A stretch of DNA of 64,000 nt from Babylonia areolata (taxonomy: Eukaryota; Mollusca; Gastropoda; Neogastropoda; Buccinidae). Location of the stretch: the NCBI RefSeq assembly GCF_041734735.1, contig NC_134880.1, positions 31,185,785 through 31,249,784 on the forward strand, written 5' to 3'. How positions within the stretch are numbered: the first letter of the stretch is position 1; each line of letters opens with the position of its first letter. The notes beneath the pieces were generated by a model. The model made no database searches. It was not told where the DNA came from and was given only the letters and a program-made list of their open reading frames with translations. Positions 1 through 10,252 of this stretch are shown here, piece by piece. Position numbers and translations under genes: made by a program.

Positions 1-1830
1 AGGCTAAGGAAGTTGATTTCACTGAAAAACGGCGTTGGTCGTACATTTTGGTTTGAACAGGGGGGTCCTAAACAGGCGAGTGTCAGAAGAAGAGCGGAGT
101 TGGCGTGAGGGTATGTATGGATGAATGAGATCGGAAACATACTGTGGACCAGTAGCCTCAATGCACTTGAAACAAAGAGAGACGACTTTGTAAATGATTC
201 TTTCTTGTACTGGGAGCCAGTGTAAAGCATGAAGGAGAGGAGAGACGTGATCAAATTTAGAGGAACGAAAGACTAGACGAGCAGCATGGTTCTGGGCTTT
301 CTGAAGTCTAGCAATGAGGTAGCTGGGTGAACCAACAAGTAGGGAATTACAATAATCCAGGCGGGACAGCACAAAGGTACAGAGGAGAGTTTTGAATCTT
401 CAGTCAGGAGATGACGAATGGATGCGATTCTGTGAATTTCAAAATAATACAATGCGCATATATTTGGAACATGCTGCTGATAGAAAAGAAACTGGTCAAG
501 TATGACACCAAGATCACGGACGGAAGAGGAAAGAGGAATGTCGGTACCACTGAGGGAGACTGAGGAAGGAAGAGATATTGAGTGACAAAGTCTTTCTGGG
601 GTGATAATCATGATTTCAGTTTTATCCTTTCAATTTTAGCTTGTTTTAGTCATCCATGTCTTCAAATCGGAGATGTAGGGCTGATCAGAGTCAACGACAG
701 AGGGAAGAACAGACGGAGGTCTCCAACAGATACGGATGGTAGTCATCGGAAAAGCTGTGGTGGGACAGCGAATGATAGACAATGGTGGACATCGGTTGTG
801 TATAGAGAACAAACAGAATGGGCCTAAGCACGGAGCCTTGTGGCACACCAAACTGTACGTCGGTATGGAGGATGAAAGACTACAAACAGGAACAACATTG
901 GACTGGTCAGACAGATAAGAGCGGAAGAGAGAGCAAGATCGTAGATTCAAAAACTGCGATTCAAAAGCGGCCGAAAGATCAAGGAGGGAGAGAATTGATA
1001 TTTCGTTATTGTCAAGAGAAGTTAACAGATCGCTCGCAATTTTGAGAAGGGCTGTCTTTGTGCTATGACCGGTACCGTAAGCAAACTAAAATGGGTAATT
1101 CAAGTTATTGGTGATGAGGTGGTCAAGAAGCTGAGCAAGGACGCGTTTTTCAGTGACTTTTGATGAAAAGGGAAGATTAGAAACGGGTCAGTAATTCTTT
1201 AATGAGTCCGGTTAAAGAATGGGCTTTTTGAGCAGTGGCCGTAAGATAGCAGACTTTAACACAATGGGAAAGCAACCAGACAGAAGAGAGTTGTTAATAA
1301 CAGTAGTGACGTGTGGAAGAAGTGTGTCAAGGCAGTGGCTGAGGAAAGAAGCGGGAAGAGGGTCAAGTTAGCATGTTTTAATGCTTGACTGTCTGATAAT
1401 TCTCTTGACAGTGTCAACAGAGACAGGCTGGAAAGAGGTGAAGGGGTGCCAAAGAAAGGTGGGTCAGGAAAGACGGAGGCGGCGACAGAATGAGAGACGA
1501 GAATCTGACGGAGGTCCAGGATCTTACTGGTGAAGAAATTTGCAAATGCTTGAGGAAGTTGGGAGGGCGGTATGTTGGTGGGAAGGGGAGAGGGGTCGGA
1601 TTTGCGAAGGAGTTTGTTGGTGATAGTATATAACATTTTGGAGGAGGCACATGCAGCAATTTTGTCATAATAATATGCTGTTTTAGCAGCGTGTACTAAA
1701 TTGTTCACGGTTTTGTTAGCAGTCTGAAATATTTGTTTGTGAATGGTGAGGCTCGTTTTCAGCCACCGTCTCTCGGATCTGAGACGTTCTTCCGTTTTCT
1801 TCTGTAATTCTCTGGTTATAGTATGCAAAC
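1..1830 (-). mobile_element. L2-like LINE remnant (linker, RT and C-terminal region)
   Basis: Minus-strand remnant of a non-LTR retrotransposon polymerase. Read from high to low coordinates, it shows the linker before the reverse transcriptase (KMLYTITNKLL, then NIPPSQLPQAFANFFTSKI, near 1600-1500), decayed RT blocks (SYLSD, ISDLKTWMTK near 900-650), and the region after the palm (SSVRDLGVILD, near 530). It closes with LDYCNSLLVGSP and LHWLPVQERIIYK (350-180), typical of the L2/CR1 group. The frame changes several times and the YADD box is not readable in a single frame, so this is an old dead copy. The 3' end runs off the window start and the endonuclease is absent (5' truncation). L2 is preferred over CR1 from the LDYCNSLL/LHWLPV pattern; clade certainty is moderate. 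Confidence 0.85.
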
Positions 1831-2216
1831 GAACTTCCTTTTCAAGTCGTTGCATTTCCTTTTCCTCTTTTTCTGTTTATTGTTTGTTATTCTTTTTTTA
1901 GTCTAAATGTTTGGGGTTTTTTGCTCTTGTCTCCATCATTAACACATCTTAAGAGAGCTGGTTGCTTATGGTTGTATATTGCTGATCTTTTTCGTGCGTA
2001 AGGTAATATTCCATACTTTGTTTTCTCTATTGTTTATGTCACTAATGTCATGTATTCACTGTCTCTAAGTAAAGATGAGTTAAATTTCCAAAATGTGTTT
2101 CTTTTAGGCTCTGTATTAAGCACTAGGTCAACTTTGACTGAAGAGTGGTCACTTCTGTAACCGTCTGAGATCAGGAAATCAAGACGGCTTTGAAAAATCG
2201 GGCCGGCCTCCTCCAA
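1831..2216 (-). mobile_element. L1/Tx1-like LINE fragment, end of endonuclease and linker
   Basis: A minus-strand frame at 2034-2216 reads SRLDFLISDGYRSDHSSV, then KRNTFWKFNSSLLRDSEYM. The RSDHS segment matches the last catalytic block of an APE-type endonuclease. The FWKFNSSLL block is the start of the linker in L1/Tx1-like elements. Decayed lysine/glutamate-rich sequence continues towards 1831. It joins the L2-like sequence without a shared frame break, so an open frame at 1256-1855 spans both elements and is a chimera, not a gene. The simplest reading is an L2-like element inserted into an older L1/Tx1-like copy. Confidence 0.6.
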
Positions 2217-2561
2217 TGTATCTTAAAAGTTCATTATTCTCTCCATATATCTACCAATTGTAAATCATTCAAAATATTTTAAACTGTTTCTTGTGCTCCC
2301 TGATTATTTACATGCTTGTAATTGTAGTAGTCAAAGTTAAGATTCATCACTAAATTCCAACCCCCCTCCCATTATTACGTAAGAGATTTCTTGCTCTTCA
2401 ATTTTTTTTCTTCTGATTTTCATTTAAAAGAAAAAAAATGATAATCTGTATTAGGACATAGATATTTTCTTAAAAATCTCTATATCAAATGTGTTTAAGA
2501 CTATGAAAAAAATATTTACCATGAGTTTCTAAAATGTTTGGGTTTTTAGATTTGGAACTGA
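2217..2561. other. AT-rich spacer, nothing recognised
   Basis: AT-rich sequence with A and T runs between the LINE fragment and the first SINE. I see no coding frame, RNA gene or terminal repeat in it. Confidence 0.5.
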
Positions 2562-2905
2562 CGGGCGCAAAAGCCGAGTGGTTAAAACGCTGGGCTTTCA
2601 ATATGAGGGTCCGAGGTGCGAGTCTCGGTAACAGCGCCAGGTCAACATATGTGCAGACCTGCTTGTGCCTGAACCCACTTCATGTGTGTACGCAAGCAGA
2701 AAATCAAATACACACGTTAAAGACCCTGTAATCCATGTCAGCGTTCGGTGGGTTATGGAAACAAGAACATACCCAGCATGCACACCCCCGAAAACAGAGT
2801 ATGGCTGCCTACATGGCGGGTTAAAAACGGTCATGCACGTAAAAGTCCACTCGTGTACATGCGAGTGAACATGGGAGTTGCAGCCCACGAACGAAGAATA
2901 TGAAT
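2562..2905 (+). mobile_element. tRNA-derived SINE, family 1, copy 1
   Basis: Starts GGGCGCAAAAGCCGAGTGG, a Ser/Leu-tRNA-like head with an A-box-like AGCCGAGTGG, followed by a B-box-like GTGCGAGTCTC near 2616. The body ends GTTGCAGCCCACGAACG. Copies at 50590-50928 (+) and 52056-52445 (-) share the whole layout. Compared with the 52 kb copy, this one lacks about 40 bp just after the tRNA-like head, so it is an internally deleted copy. It encodes no protein; such elements are mobilised by LINE reverse transcriptase. Confidence 0.85.
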
Positions 2906-3048
2906 AAGATTTGAAATTAAAAGTTATTGTTTTGAGCAAGATAGCTACACCTGGTGACCTAGAATTGTTACATGAAAAAAACACGTTCACAATCCCATTC
3001 AGCCCTTATTTGTCTCTCCATCTTTTTGATAAGATGCGTATCTTGTTA

Positions 3049-3352
3049 AAAAAAAAAAAAAAAAAAAAAAATTGTCTAAGTATTGCAGGACATCTTTCCT
3101 CTTTTGTAAAAAAAAAAAAAAAAAAAAAAAAAGTACCCAAATCGAGGCAATTTAAGGATGACATTTTTAGACCTTTCATGAATGAGTAATGAATTGGTCC
3201 ACACACATTACACCTTTTTTCAAAAACATTTCGACCTGTACCATCATTTTTAATCGAGGAAACAAAAATAGAACAAAATGCATACTGATTTTCCTTAGTT
3301 GAACAAATTGAAGTATCAGACATTCAAAGATATATATATATATATATATATA
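3049..3352. repeat. Two A-runs and a (TA)n array
   Basis: Long A-runs lie near 3049-3071 and 3109-3132, and a (TA)n array at 3331-3352 touches the start of the next SINE. The short frames across them are low-complexity artefacts. Confidence 0.9.
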
Positions 3353-4143
3353 TGGAGTGATGGCCTAGAGGTAACGCGTCCGCCTAGGAAGCGAGAGAAT
3401 CTGAGCGCACTGGTTCGAATCACGGCACAGTCGCCAGTATTTTCTCCCCTTCCACTAGACCTTGAGTGGTTGTCTCGACGCTAGTCATTCGGATAAGACG
3501 ATAAACCGAGGTCCCGTGTGCAGTATGCACTTAGTGCACGTAAAAGAGCCCACGGCAACAAAAGGGTTTTCCCTTGCAAAATTACGTAGAAAAATCCACT
3601 GCGATACGAAAAACAAATAAAACAAGAGAGGCAAGGCCTTCAAGACTCACTTGTGATACACTTTTTTAAAAAATCCAAGCTTTTTATGTATTGAGTATAA
3701 TTTCAAAATGTAATGTTTATGATGAGAAAGATCAGTTTAAAGCAAATTAAGTCCCCTAGCATTAATTACAGAGTAATTTCCCTTTTTTTAGTATCTGCAC
3801 CAAAACGTTTGCAAAATAAATAAAACTTCCATGCTTAGCAAAAGAAGTTCCTGTTTGAACAAAAAATGATAATAATGACTGCTCTTGTTGTTGGGTCAGA
3901 ATATCAGATCAAAGTGCCAAGTTTAGAGAATACAAAAAATATAGATATAACAGTAAATGCAGATTGCATATAATTAGGCTTCATTTTTTATCTTTTTTTG
4001 TGCCCATCCCAGAGGTGCAATATTATTTTAAACAAGATGACTGGAAAGAACTGAATTTTTCCTATTTTAATGCCTAACCTGGTGTCAACTGACAAAGTAT
4101 TTGCAGAGAAAATGTCAATGTTAAAGTTTACCACGGACACACA

Positions 4144-4181
<38 letters not shown>

Positions 4182-4362
4182 ACCGAACACCGGGTTAAAA
4201 CATAGACTCACTTTGTTTACACAAGTGAGTCAAAAACAACTGAAAGCAGGGGGAAAAAATACAAAAAAGAAAAGGTGGCGCTCTCAGTGAAGCGACGCGG
4301 TCTCCCTGGGGAGAGCAGCCCCAATTTCACACAGAGGAGGCTGTTGTGACAAGAAAGAGAAA
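3353..4362 (+). mobile_element. tRNA-derived SINE, family 2, copy 1, split by an insertion
   Basis: The head is TGGAGTGATGGCCTAGAGGT with a B box GGTTCGAATCA near 3412, and the body contains CCTTGAGTGGTTGTC and GGTCCCGTGTGCAG. The SINE stops at AAACAAATAAAAC (3623). Its 3' part (CTCTCAGTGAAGCGACG, CTCCCTGGGGAGAGCAG, TTTCACACAGAG) resumes at about 4238. The copy at 39044-39460 is uninterrupted across the same point, which shows that the 3624-4237 segment is an insertion. The family has no coding capacity. Confidence 0.88.
3624..4237 (+). mobile_element. Short inverted-terminus/hairpin element, copy A, with (CA)n core
   Basis: Left end AAGAGAGGCAAGGCCTTCAA, then GACTCACTTGTG (3644-3655). Right end GACTCACTTTGTTT followed by CACAAGTGAGTC (4220-4231) and a few A. 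The two 12-mers are exact inverted repeats, and the right end alone can fold as a 9-bp hairpin. A (CA)n array lies at about 4138-4178, just before CAGACAACCGAACACCGGG. Copies at 39961-40485 and 57536-58298 share both ends, and decayed copies lie at 55365-55545 and 55858-56053. There is no ORF. It could be a MITE or another non-autonomous element; the target duplication is unclear (perhaps AAC). Confidence 0.8.
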
Positions 4363-4387
4363 TATGATAACATGATGATAATATGAT

Positions 4388-4452
4388 ACACACACGCGCG
4401 CGCGCGCGCACGTACACACGCACGCACACACGCACGCACGCACGCACACACA
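4388..4452. repeat. (CA)n/(CG)n dinucleotide tract
   Basis: Alternating purine-pyrimidine CACACGCGCGCG then CACGCACGCA. This is simple sequence and a possible Z-DNA-forming tract. Confidence 0.9.
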
Positions 4453-5194
4453 TTTTGAAGATTGGCCCAACCGACGGTGAAGATAACATGTGTTGTTGGG
4501 ATTATCTTACCTGGACATAACCGCTCAATACACTCTTCCCACTTCCACATACTGACTCTGACATCACTCCTCTTGGGAACGGTAGGCCAACTGCGTTAAT
4601 CATGGTTCACATATCCTTCGTTTTCTTCGTTGTCTTTCTGTCTGTCTGTCTGTCTATCTGTCTCTGATGTGGGGAGGGCATATGGGAGAATATTGTGTTC
4701 AATTGTCACAGCTTCGCTCAAGTACATGCAGCCATTATGGTTTCCATGATCCAGGGGAGAGAACCAATGTGTCATTCTCTGCAACTTAAGTCGGTCATTG
4801 GTTTTTTACCTTGGATTTTCTTCCGAACTATACGAACTGTCGACCAGGTCTGCGACTGCTGACAACCATAACAACAACAGCAGCAAATGAAAGAGAATCA
4901 GAGAAGGGATGAATAACAGAACGAAATGAAGAAAAGAAAGGGGAATAAAAGAAAAAGAAAAAAGTGAGAAAAAGATTATTATCTCTCGTGGATGAGTCCC
5001 AACTTTATTTATGATTCCGGGTTTTCTGCTCGGTGCTTTTTCACTCTTCTTTCAATGATCAGAGCTGCCTGGTTGTGACTGATTTATCTTTAAGGGTTTT
5101 GGTGCATGTTCATACAAAGACCATTCTGTCATCTAAATTCTGTCGCGATGTCATACTTGCAGAAAAAGTCAAATAATCATTTATCATTGACTTT

Positions 5195-5245
<51 letters not shown>

Positions 5246-5429
5246 CACCCACAACTTAACTAAATGTAAGGTGTTGTGATTAAAACATGACGTGTTCTTT
5301 GAAACATTCATATACGAATTTTGCAAGTCGGGGTTGTACGGAGTCGTAATTACACCATTGACTCAGTATCATTATCATCAGATTTTGTGAATTCAAACTT
5401 TAGACCTGTTTAGAAAACTTTTCGTAAGT
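4453..5429. other. Intergenic, with (TG)n at about 5195-5243
   Basis: Contains a short (CTGT)n stretch near 4637-4660 and a (TG)n array at about 5195-5243. I recognise no gene or transposon domain in the remainder. Confidence 0.6.
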
Positions 5430-6062
5430 ATTCATATCCAATACATTTGTCTAGAAAATGATATTGATCTTCTAATACACCACATGTTTTGCTCTTTTTT
5501 TTTCTCCTTTTTTTTCATGTTTTTCTGTGCCTGTGTATCTGCTCTTTCTATATGGAGATCATGTGCGCTTATGCGAAGTCTGCACATGGCGGTTCTATGC
5601 TCAGTTTTTCTTGAATTGATCAAATATGGTTCTAGTCTGTATTCTTTAGAAACATTATTGTAGAATATTAACTTAGATTCATTTTCGTTTTTCTGCTTTC
5701 TCCAGAAATTTATGTACCGACACTCAAGTTTCTTTAAAAGTGCAAAATTCAATCTGTTGACATTAAGTGTACCCTGGTTCAGCCATGTGTGATCAAAGCC
5801 AAGTGAGGTAAGAATAGATTTGATAAAATGAAGCCACTGTTATCCTTAGAGTTTTGCTTTTCAATCATATTATTATAACAATGTTTTATAAACGAATTCT
5901 CATGTGACTCTATTATATGTATCCAAAATGAAATGATATGACAGACGATTTTCATGCTCACAGGAAATCGTCCCAATTCACCTAGTACCGGAAGGTTTGA
6001 TGCTTTATTGTGTACACCCAGCAGTCGTTTGCAGAATTTGATGTGAAGATTTTCATGAGGAA
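5430..6062 (-). mobile_element. LINE C-terminal fragment (unassigned CCHC clade)
   Basis: Minus-strand frames at 5779-5976 (GRFPVSMKIVCHIISFWIHI) and 5432-5752 (CRLRISAHDLHIE) match the region after the RT in the LINE clade also seen at 62694-64000 and 57290-61190. There the order is GELGRYPL, a W-rich segment, then R..LRxSAHxLxIE and a CCHC finger. The finger itself is not readable here. At least two frame changes occur, and both ends are truncated, the upper one near a (TG)n array. This is a dead fragment; the clade name is uncertain (Nimb/Tx1-like is my best guess). Confidence 0.65.
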
Positions 6063-6134
6063 ATGTTGTTGTTAAGCATTTTTCTAAAAGCTCATCTAGT
6101 GAGAACGGAGTGTTTACGTCTTTTTGTTTTATGG

Positions 6135-6234
<100 letters not shown>

Positions 6235-6434
6235 TTACACGGTATCTCACGGGCTAACGATGTCAAAGGCACAACAACAAACTGCGTACTTTTTGCATGA
6301 ATATGCTGCACTCCTGTTATATTTATAAACTTGATTGACTGTATTCTCAAAGGACATGATTATTTTTCACAATGAAAATCACGATACAGAACTTTGGAAA
6401 CATGTAATTTGTTACAGTCTGTCATATCAAATTA

Positions 6435-6436
<2 letters not shown>

Positions 6437-6521
<85 letters not shown>
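6437..6521. repeat. (TA)n array abutting a transposon end
   Basis: About 42 TA units run directly into the left inverted repeat of the pogo-like element at 6522. The last TA is also one copy of its target duplication. Confidence 0.95.
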
Positions 6522-6524
<3 letters not shown>

Positions 6525-6885
6525 TCGAGACCGGATGTAAGAAAGTCGTCAGGACCAACTTTTTGTCTTCCATACATCCGGTCTTTACTACAAGCGGATA
6601 ACCGGATGTATGAAAATATTGAGGATCGACTTTCATACATCCGGCCACGCGTCTTTTACTTGATAAAAGTAGTTTTTTTCATGTTATTTTTGTATTTACT
6701 TTTTTTTATGTTTAAATGTTTTCCTACATATCCTAGTAAGAAGAAAAGGTTTGTGAATAACAAGTGGAAAAGTACATGTACTTACATACACACAGTCAGG
6801 ACAACCGGTAGAAAGAGCAACTGTTTGTGGGAACTGTTCTGCTTTGCATGTGCCGTGCACTCCCCCCCACCCTCCCTCCGTGCGT

Positions 6886-7058
6886 GTGTGTGTGCGCGTG
6901 CGCGCGCGCGCGCGTGTGTGTGGGTGTGTGTGTGGCACGACTGTATTGTGTGTGTTCCCTCCACAACCCTTTTGCGCTTTTGGTCGTGGAATCTTTGTAA
7001 GGGCCGTTCACGTAGCAAATAAAATTTTCTGAGTTCTCTCTCTCTCTCTCTCTCTCTC

Positions 7059-7090
<32 letters not shown>
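6886..7090. repeat. (TG)/(CG) and (CT)n-(TG)n tracts
   Basis: GTGTGTGCGCGTGCGCGC at about 6886-6935, (CT)n at about 7036-7060 and (TG)n at about 7062-7090. All lie inside the pogo-like element. Confidence 0.9.
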
Positions 7091-7091
<1 letters not shown>

Positions 7092-7307
7092 TGTTGTTTT
7101 CTTTCTCAACATCACAGTATGTTGATTAAATTAAAAAATCTTACTTTTTTTCTTATTCAACAAAATATTACCAAAAAAATTGTTTTGTTCGTTCTAATAA
7201 ATAGTATTTCAATCAAGCTATAAATAAACATTATTATGAACCAAAATGACATCCGCTACAGTATAGATGCAAAATACTCTAACACTCTTTGACAGAAATA
7301 GACAGAT

Positions 7308-7415
7308 GGGGGCATTTAGAGAAGGGGGCACATAGAGACGGGGGCACATAGAGATGGGGGCACATAGAGAAGGGGGCACATAGAGACGGGGGCACATAGA
7401 GATGGGCGCACATAG
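7308..7415 (+). repeat. 16-bp minisatellite, about 7 units
   Basis: Tandem units of GGGGGCACATAGAGAC with variation mainly at the last base (A, C or T), degenerating at the right edge. Looser related pieces continue to about 7500 (GGGCAGATAGAGACG, GAGGGCACATAGC). It lies inside the pogo-like element. Confidence 0.9.
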
Positions 7416-7559
7416 AACACTGTACCTTAAAAATATAACTGAGTTTAGGGCAGATAGAGACGTTTTTTGAGTGCTGGGAGCAGAGACGAGGGCACATAGC
7501 TACGCACTCCATACACACACCCAACTACTGCACCCCCACCACTTCCTCCCCCTTCCCCT

Positions 7560-7615
7560 CACACACACACACACACACACACACTGATGCGCTCACGCAC
7601 ACACACTGACACGCA

Positions 7616-7660
<45 letters not shown>
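7560..7660. repeat. (CA)n arrays
   Basis: Two CA arrays separated by a short mixed segment; further short CA runs reach about 7945. Confidence 0.9.
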
Positions 7661-7663
<3 letters not shown>

Positions 7664-8021
7664 TATTGCCCCCGTTATGCGGTCGCAAACTTTTTACTAC
7701 CAATGTACTGCTACCAATTTCCAAGCAAACTGCTGGGCACATTGAAGTCATATTGCATATGCGGATGGCTCAAGGCATATATGTGTAGGTTAAAAATACA
7801 GGGGCACGGGCACCGAGACAGGAAGATAGACAGGCAGACAGACATACACACACACAGACACACACACACACTATCACGCACGCATGCGCGCACACGTCAG
7901 TGTGCGTACGTGCACACGTACGCACGTGCACACACATACACACACTGTGAGACACTGATACCCACTTTTAGAGCGCGGACAGTATGAACATACAGTTTCA
8001 AATCAATCAACAAATAAAACT

Positions 8022-8339
8022 TCATAAAGAAAAAATAAGAATAGCCCACCTGCATGACGTAAACCAGTCCAGCAACGCTTTGTCCACAGACGCCAGCTGA
8101 GAGCTCCGTGCCCGCTTGCTGGTCGTCACAATATCGCCGCTTCTTGCCTGAGCAAGATATTTGTTCTTGTCTTTCATGATATTTGACAGCGTTGGCAGGG
8201 GGACACCTAAATTAATGGCCATCTGTGTTCGGGATTTGAATGGACTGTCCTCTACTGCCTTTATGATTTTAAGGCGCTCAGACAATGTCAACACTCTGCG
8301 TTTGCCTGTTCCTTTCGCTTTGCGGTGCGGGTCCGCCAT
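8022..8339 (-). CDS. CENP-B-type N-terminal DNA-binding exon of a Tigger-like transposase
   Basis: 105 codons beginning MADPHRKAKGTGKRRVLTLS. Residues of about 13-65 (LSERLKIIKAVED, then AINLGVPLPTLSNIMKDK) form the CENP-B/psq helix-turn-helix used by pogo/Tigger transposases to bind their terminal repeats. Residues 84-95 (SVDKALLDWFTS) are the opening of the second HTH (Tc5-type). The frame then leaves homology at a sequence reading CAG/GTGGGC, which fits a 5' splice donor, so this may be exon 1 of a spliced gene. It lies within the TIR-bounded element and about 300 bp from its right end. No DDE domain follows in the window. A domesticated host gene is possible but not supported. Confidence 0.75.
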   Translation of the reverse strand: MADPHRKAKGTGKRRVLTLSERLKIIKAVEDSPFKSRTQMAINLGVPLPTLSNIMKDKNKYLAQARSGDIVTTSKRARSSQLASVDKALLDWFTSCRWAILIFSL

Positions 8340-8638
8340 TTTGCAAGATCGAGTCGCTATGGAAGGGGAAATAATTTTACGGGGAATTTACCACACTTTG
8401 GTGAATTTGGTCTACTTTCGGTTTCGTTTTCTTACAACCGGTCTTGCAACAGCGCATTTGTGCTGCTCGGGACCAGAGATTTGCTTTCATACAACCGGAC
8501 TTTTATACATCCGATTTTCATACAACCGGAAAATGCTAAGTAATAACAAAGAGTAGCTTCTGCCGGGACCCTGCCTGCCCCTTTCATACATGCAGACTTT
8601 CATACATCCGGTGTTTTATACATCCGGTCTATACTGTA

Positions 8639-9244
8639 CTAGTGCCAGTCTTTTGAATCATGCACTGCGGCTAAAGCACATGCTATGTGAACAAGTCAAA
8701 ATGATACATGAATCCCCGGAATCTCGTCTTTTAGCCCACGTTTTCACGCAATACATTCTGGAATCATGGTTAATATTAGAGGATATATATATATATATCC
8801 AACCTACGGATTTCCTTGCTGTCTGTGTGCCATAGTGTGTCACCCAAGAATTGGCCTGCACAGCCACCAGAGGGTTTCTCGGAACAGGAAATATACATTG
8901 AGTCGTGTTTATTTCGACTCGATAACGTCCAGTACCGAAACCATTCTGCGTGATTTGGCATTGTATTTGTGCAGCATATCGTAGTGCTTGTCTTATTGTC
9001 TGTGATACGATATTTTGGAAGGACATGTGGTGCTTATCAGATTCACCCTCACACACACCCTTCCACTATTATACTTTTCTTTCTCCAATCACTGGCACTC
9101 ACCCTCTCCATTTTACATGTTGTACTCTCTCTCTCCCTCTTCCTTTCTCAGTCCCCTCCACCCCCCTCCACCTCAACCGTCCCCTTTTCAGTTGAATAGT
9201 TCTTCCCATGCCATTGATTTTCAGAAATGATTATTTCTAAGTAA
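8639..9244. other. Intergenic, nothing recognised
   Basis: No domain, RNA gene or terminal repeat recognised. A short (TA)n run lies near 8785-8797, and pyrimidine-rich sequence at about 9120-9190. Confidence 0.5.
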
Positions 9245-9336
9245 TGATAAGAACAATAATAATAATGATAATGATGATGATGAATATGATAATGATAGTG
9301 ATTATTATCATGATTATTATCATAATTATTATCACT

Positions 9337-9374
<38 letters not shown>

Positions 9375-9510
9375 TATTATTATTATTATTATTATTATTG
9401 TTGTTGTTGTTGTTGTTGTTATATTATCATCATTATTATTCTCATTATCATTATTATTATCATTGTTACTATTATCATTGTCATTATTATTATCATTACT
9501 GTTTTTTATA
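9245..9510. repeat. Trinucleotide-rich tract (AAT/ATC/TTG)
   Basis: Interleaved ATA, ATG, CAT, ATT and TTG triplets over about 265 bp, with the longest pure blocks being (TCA)n then (TTA)n then (TTG)n. The hydrophobic frame across it is an artefact. Confidence 0.9.
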
Positions 9511-10252
9511 TATTATATAAACGAGCGAACTTGTCTTGTGCGAGAATATTATGTGTAATAAGTGTTTTAGTGTGTATTTTTACATAATTTGGAAACTGAA
9601 CGATTTCCCCACGCCAAGTTTGTGCATGAATTTGTTTTGATACACTACATAGCTTGCTTTGGGTTTCTCTCCCAACCTTTTTTTTTTTTTTTTTTTTTTT
9701 TTTGAGGCAGTATGCAAACAACACATCATGAGCCTATTCCAACTTGGATTATTCCAATTTGGTATATAGTGTTATGCATTCGCTTTGATGCTTTGTTTGC
9801 TGTAATTGTTTCCCCCTTTTTGTGAGGGAAGGATGTAAACAGGCCATCACTACATGTTTGTTCTTGTGTACCATAAATAACAAAAAAGAAAAATTCTTTC
9901 GCTTGTTCGTTCGTTTGACCTCTGTTTATCATTTCCGACCTTTGTCTCGCTCTGACGCATTGTGAGAGAGAGAGAGAGACAGACAGAGAGAGAGAGAGTT
10001 ATACATTATGAGAGGGCGCCTCGAAAGAATCAGTCTTGATATTGATTCTTGCTTTCAGAATCCAAAAGAATTTCAGGGTGAGTCCATCTGTATTTGTCAA
10101 GGCAAAGGGTGGGACTATAATTCTCTGGGTAAATCTTGTTCAATCTGCCAGTTCTGCCCCATGAGAGGGAACCACCACAGAATCATGGTTTAAGATTTGA
10201 AACTATGAAAAGCAGGATTACATCACTTCAATTTCTTAATGCGTGATGCGTT
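9511..10252. other. Spacer with T-run and (GA)n
   Basis: T-run at about 9679-9702 and (GA)n at about 9963-9998. Nothing else is recognised before the left LTR. Confidence 0.6.

Larger units (their letters stand above)
6522..8636 (-). mobile_element. pogo/Tigger-like DNA transposon, non-autonomous as seen
   Basis: The left end CAGTCGAGACCGGATGTA and the reverse complement of the right end CAGTATAGACCGGATGTA match at 16 of 18 positions. Both are flanked by TA (6520-6521 and 8637-8638), as expected for Tc1/mariner-pogo elements, whose Tigger members commonly begin CAG. A CENP-B/psq-type DNA-binding exon lies at 8022-8339 on the minus strand, but no DDE catalytic domain is visible in the 2.1 kb. 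Instead the interior holds microsatellites and a 16-bp minisatellite. Multiple CCGGATGTATG-like motifs in both orientations sit within 120 bp of the left end and 210 bp of the right end, and are plausible transposase-binding sites. Confidence 0.85.

Noticed and set aside
2562-2640. tRNA gene candidates at SINE heads (also 3353, 39044, 50590, 52400)
   Set aside because: They have A- and B-box-like motifs but poor cloverleaf pairing, and are followed by conserved SINE bodies repeated elsewhere in the window.
7308-7415. CRISPR-like array
   Set aside because: Units are contiguous without unique spacers; it is a minisatellite in a eukaryotic transposon.
7661-7987. 108-codon frame near CA arrays
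   Set aside because: Mostly low-complexity T/H/R sequence; no domain.
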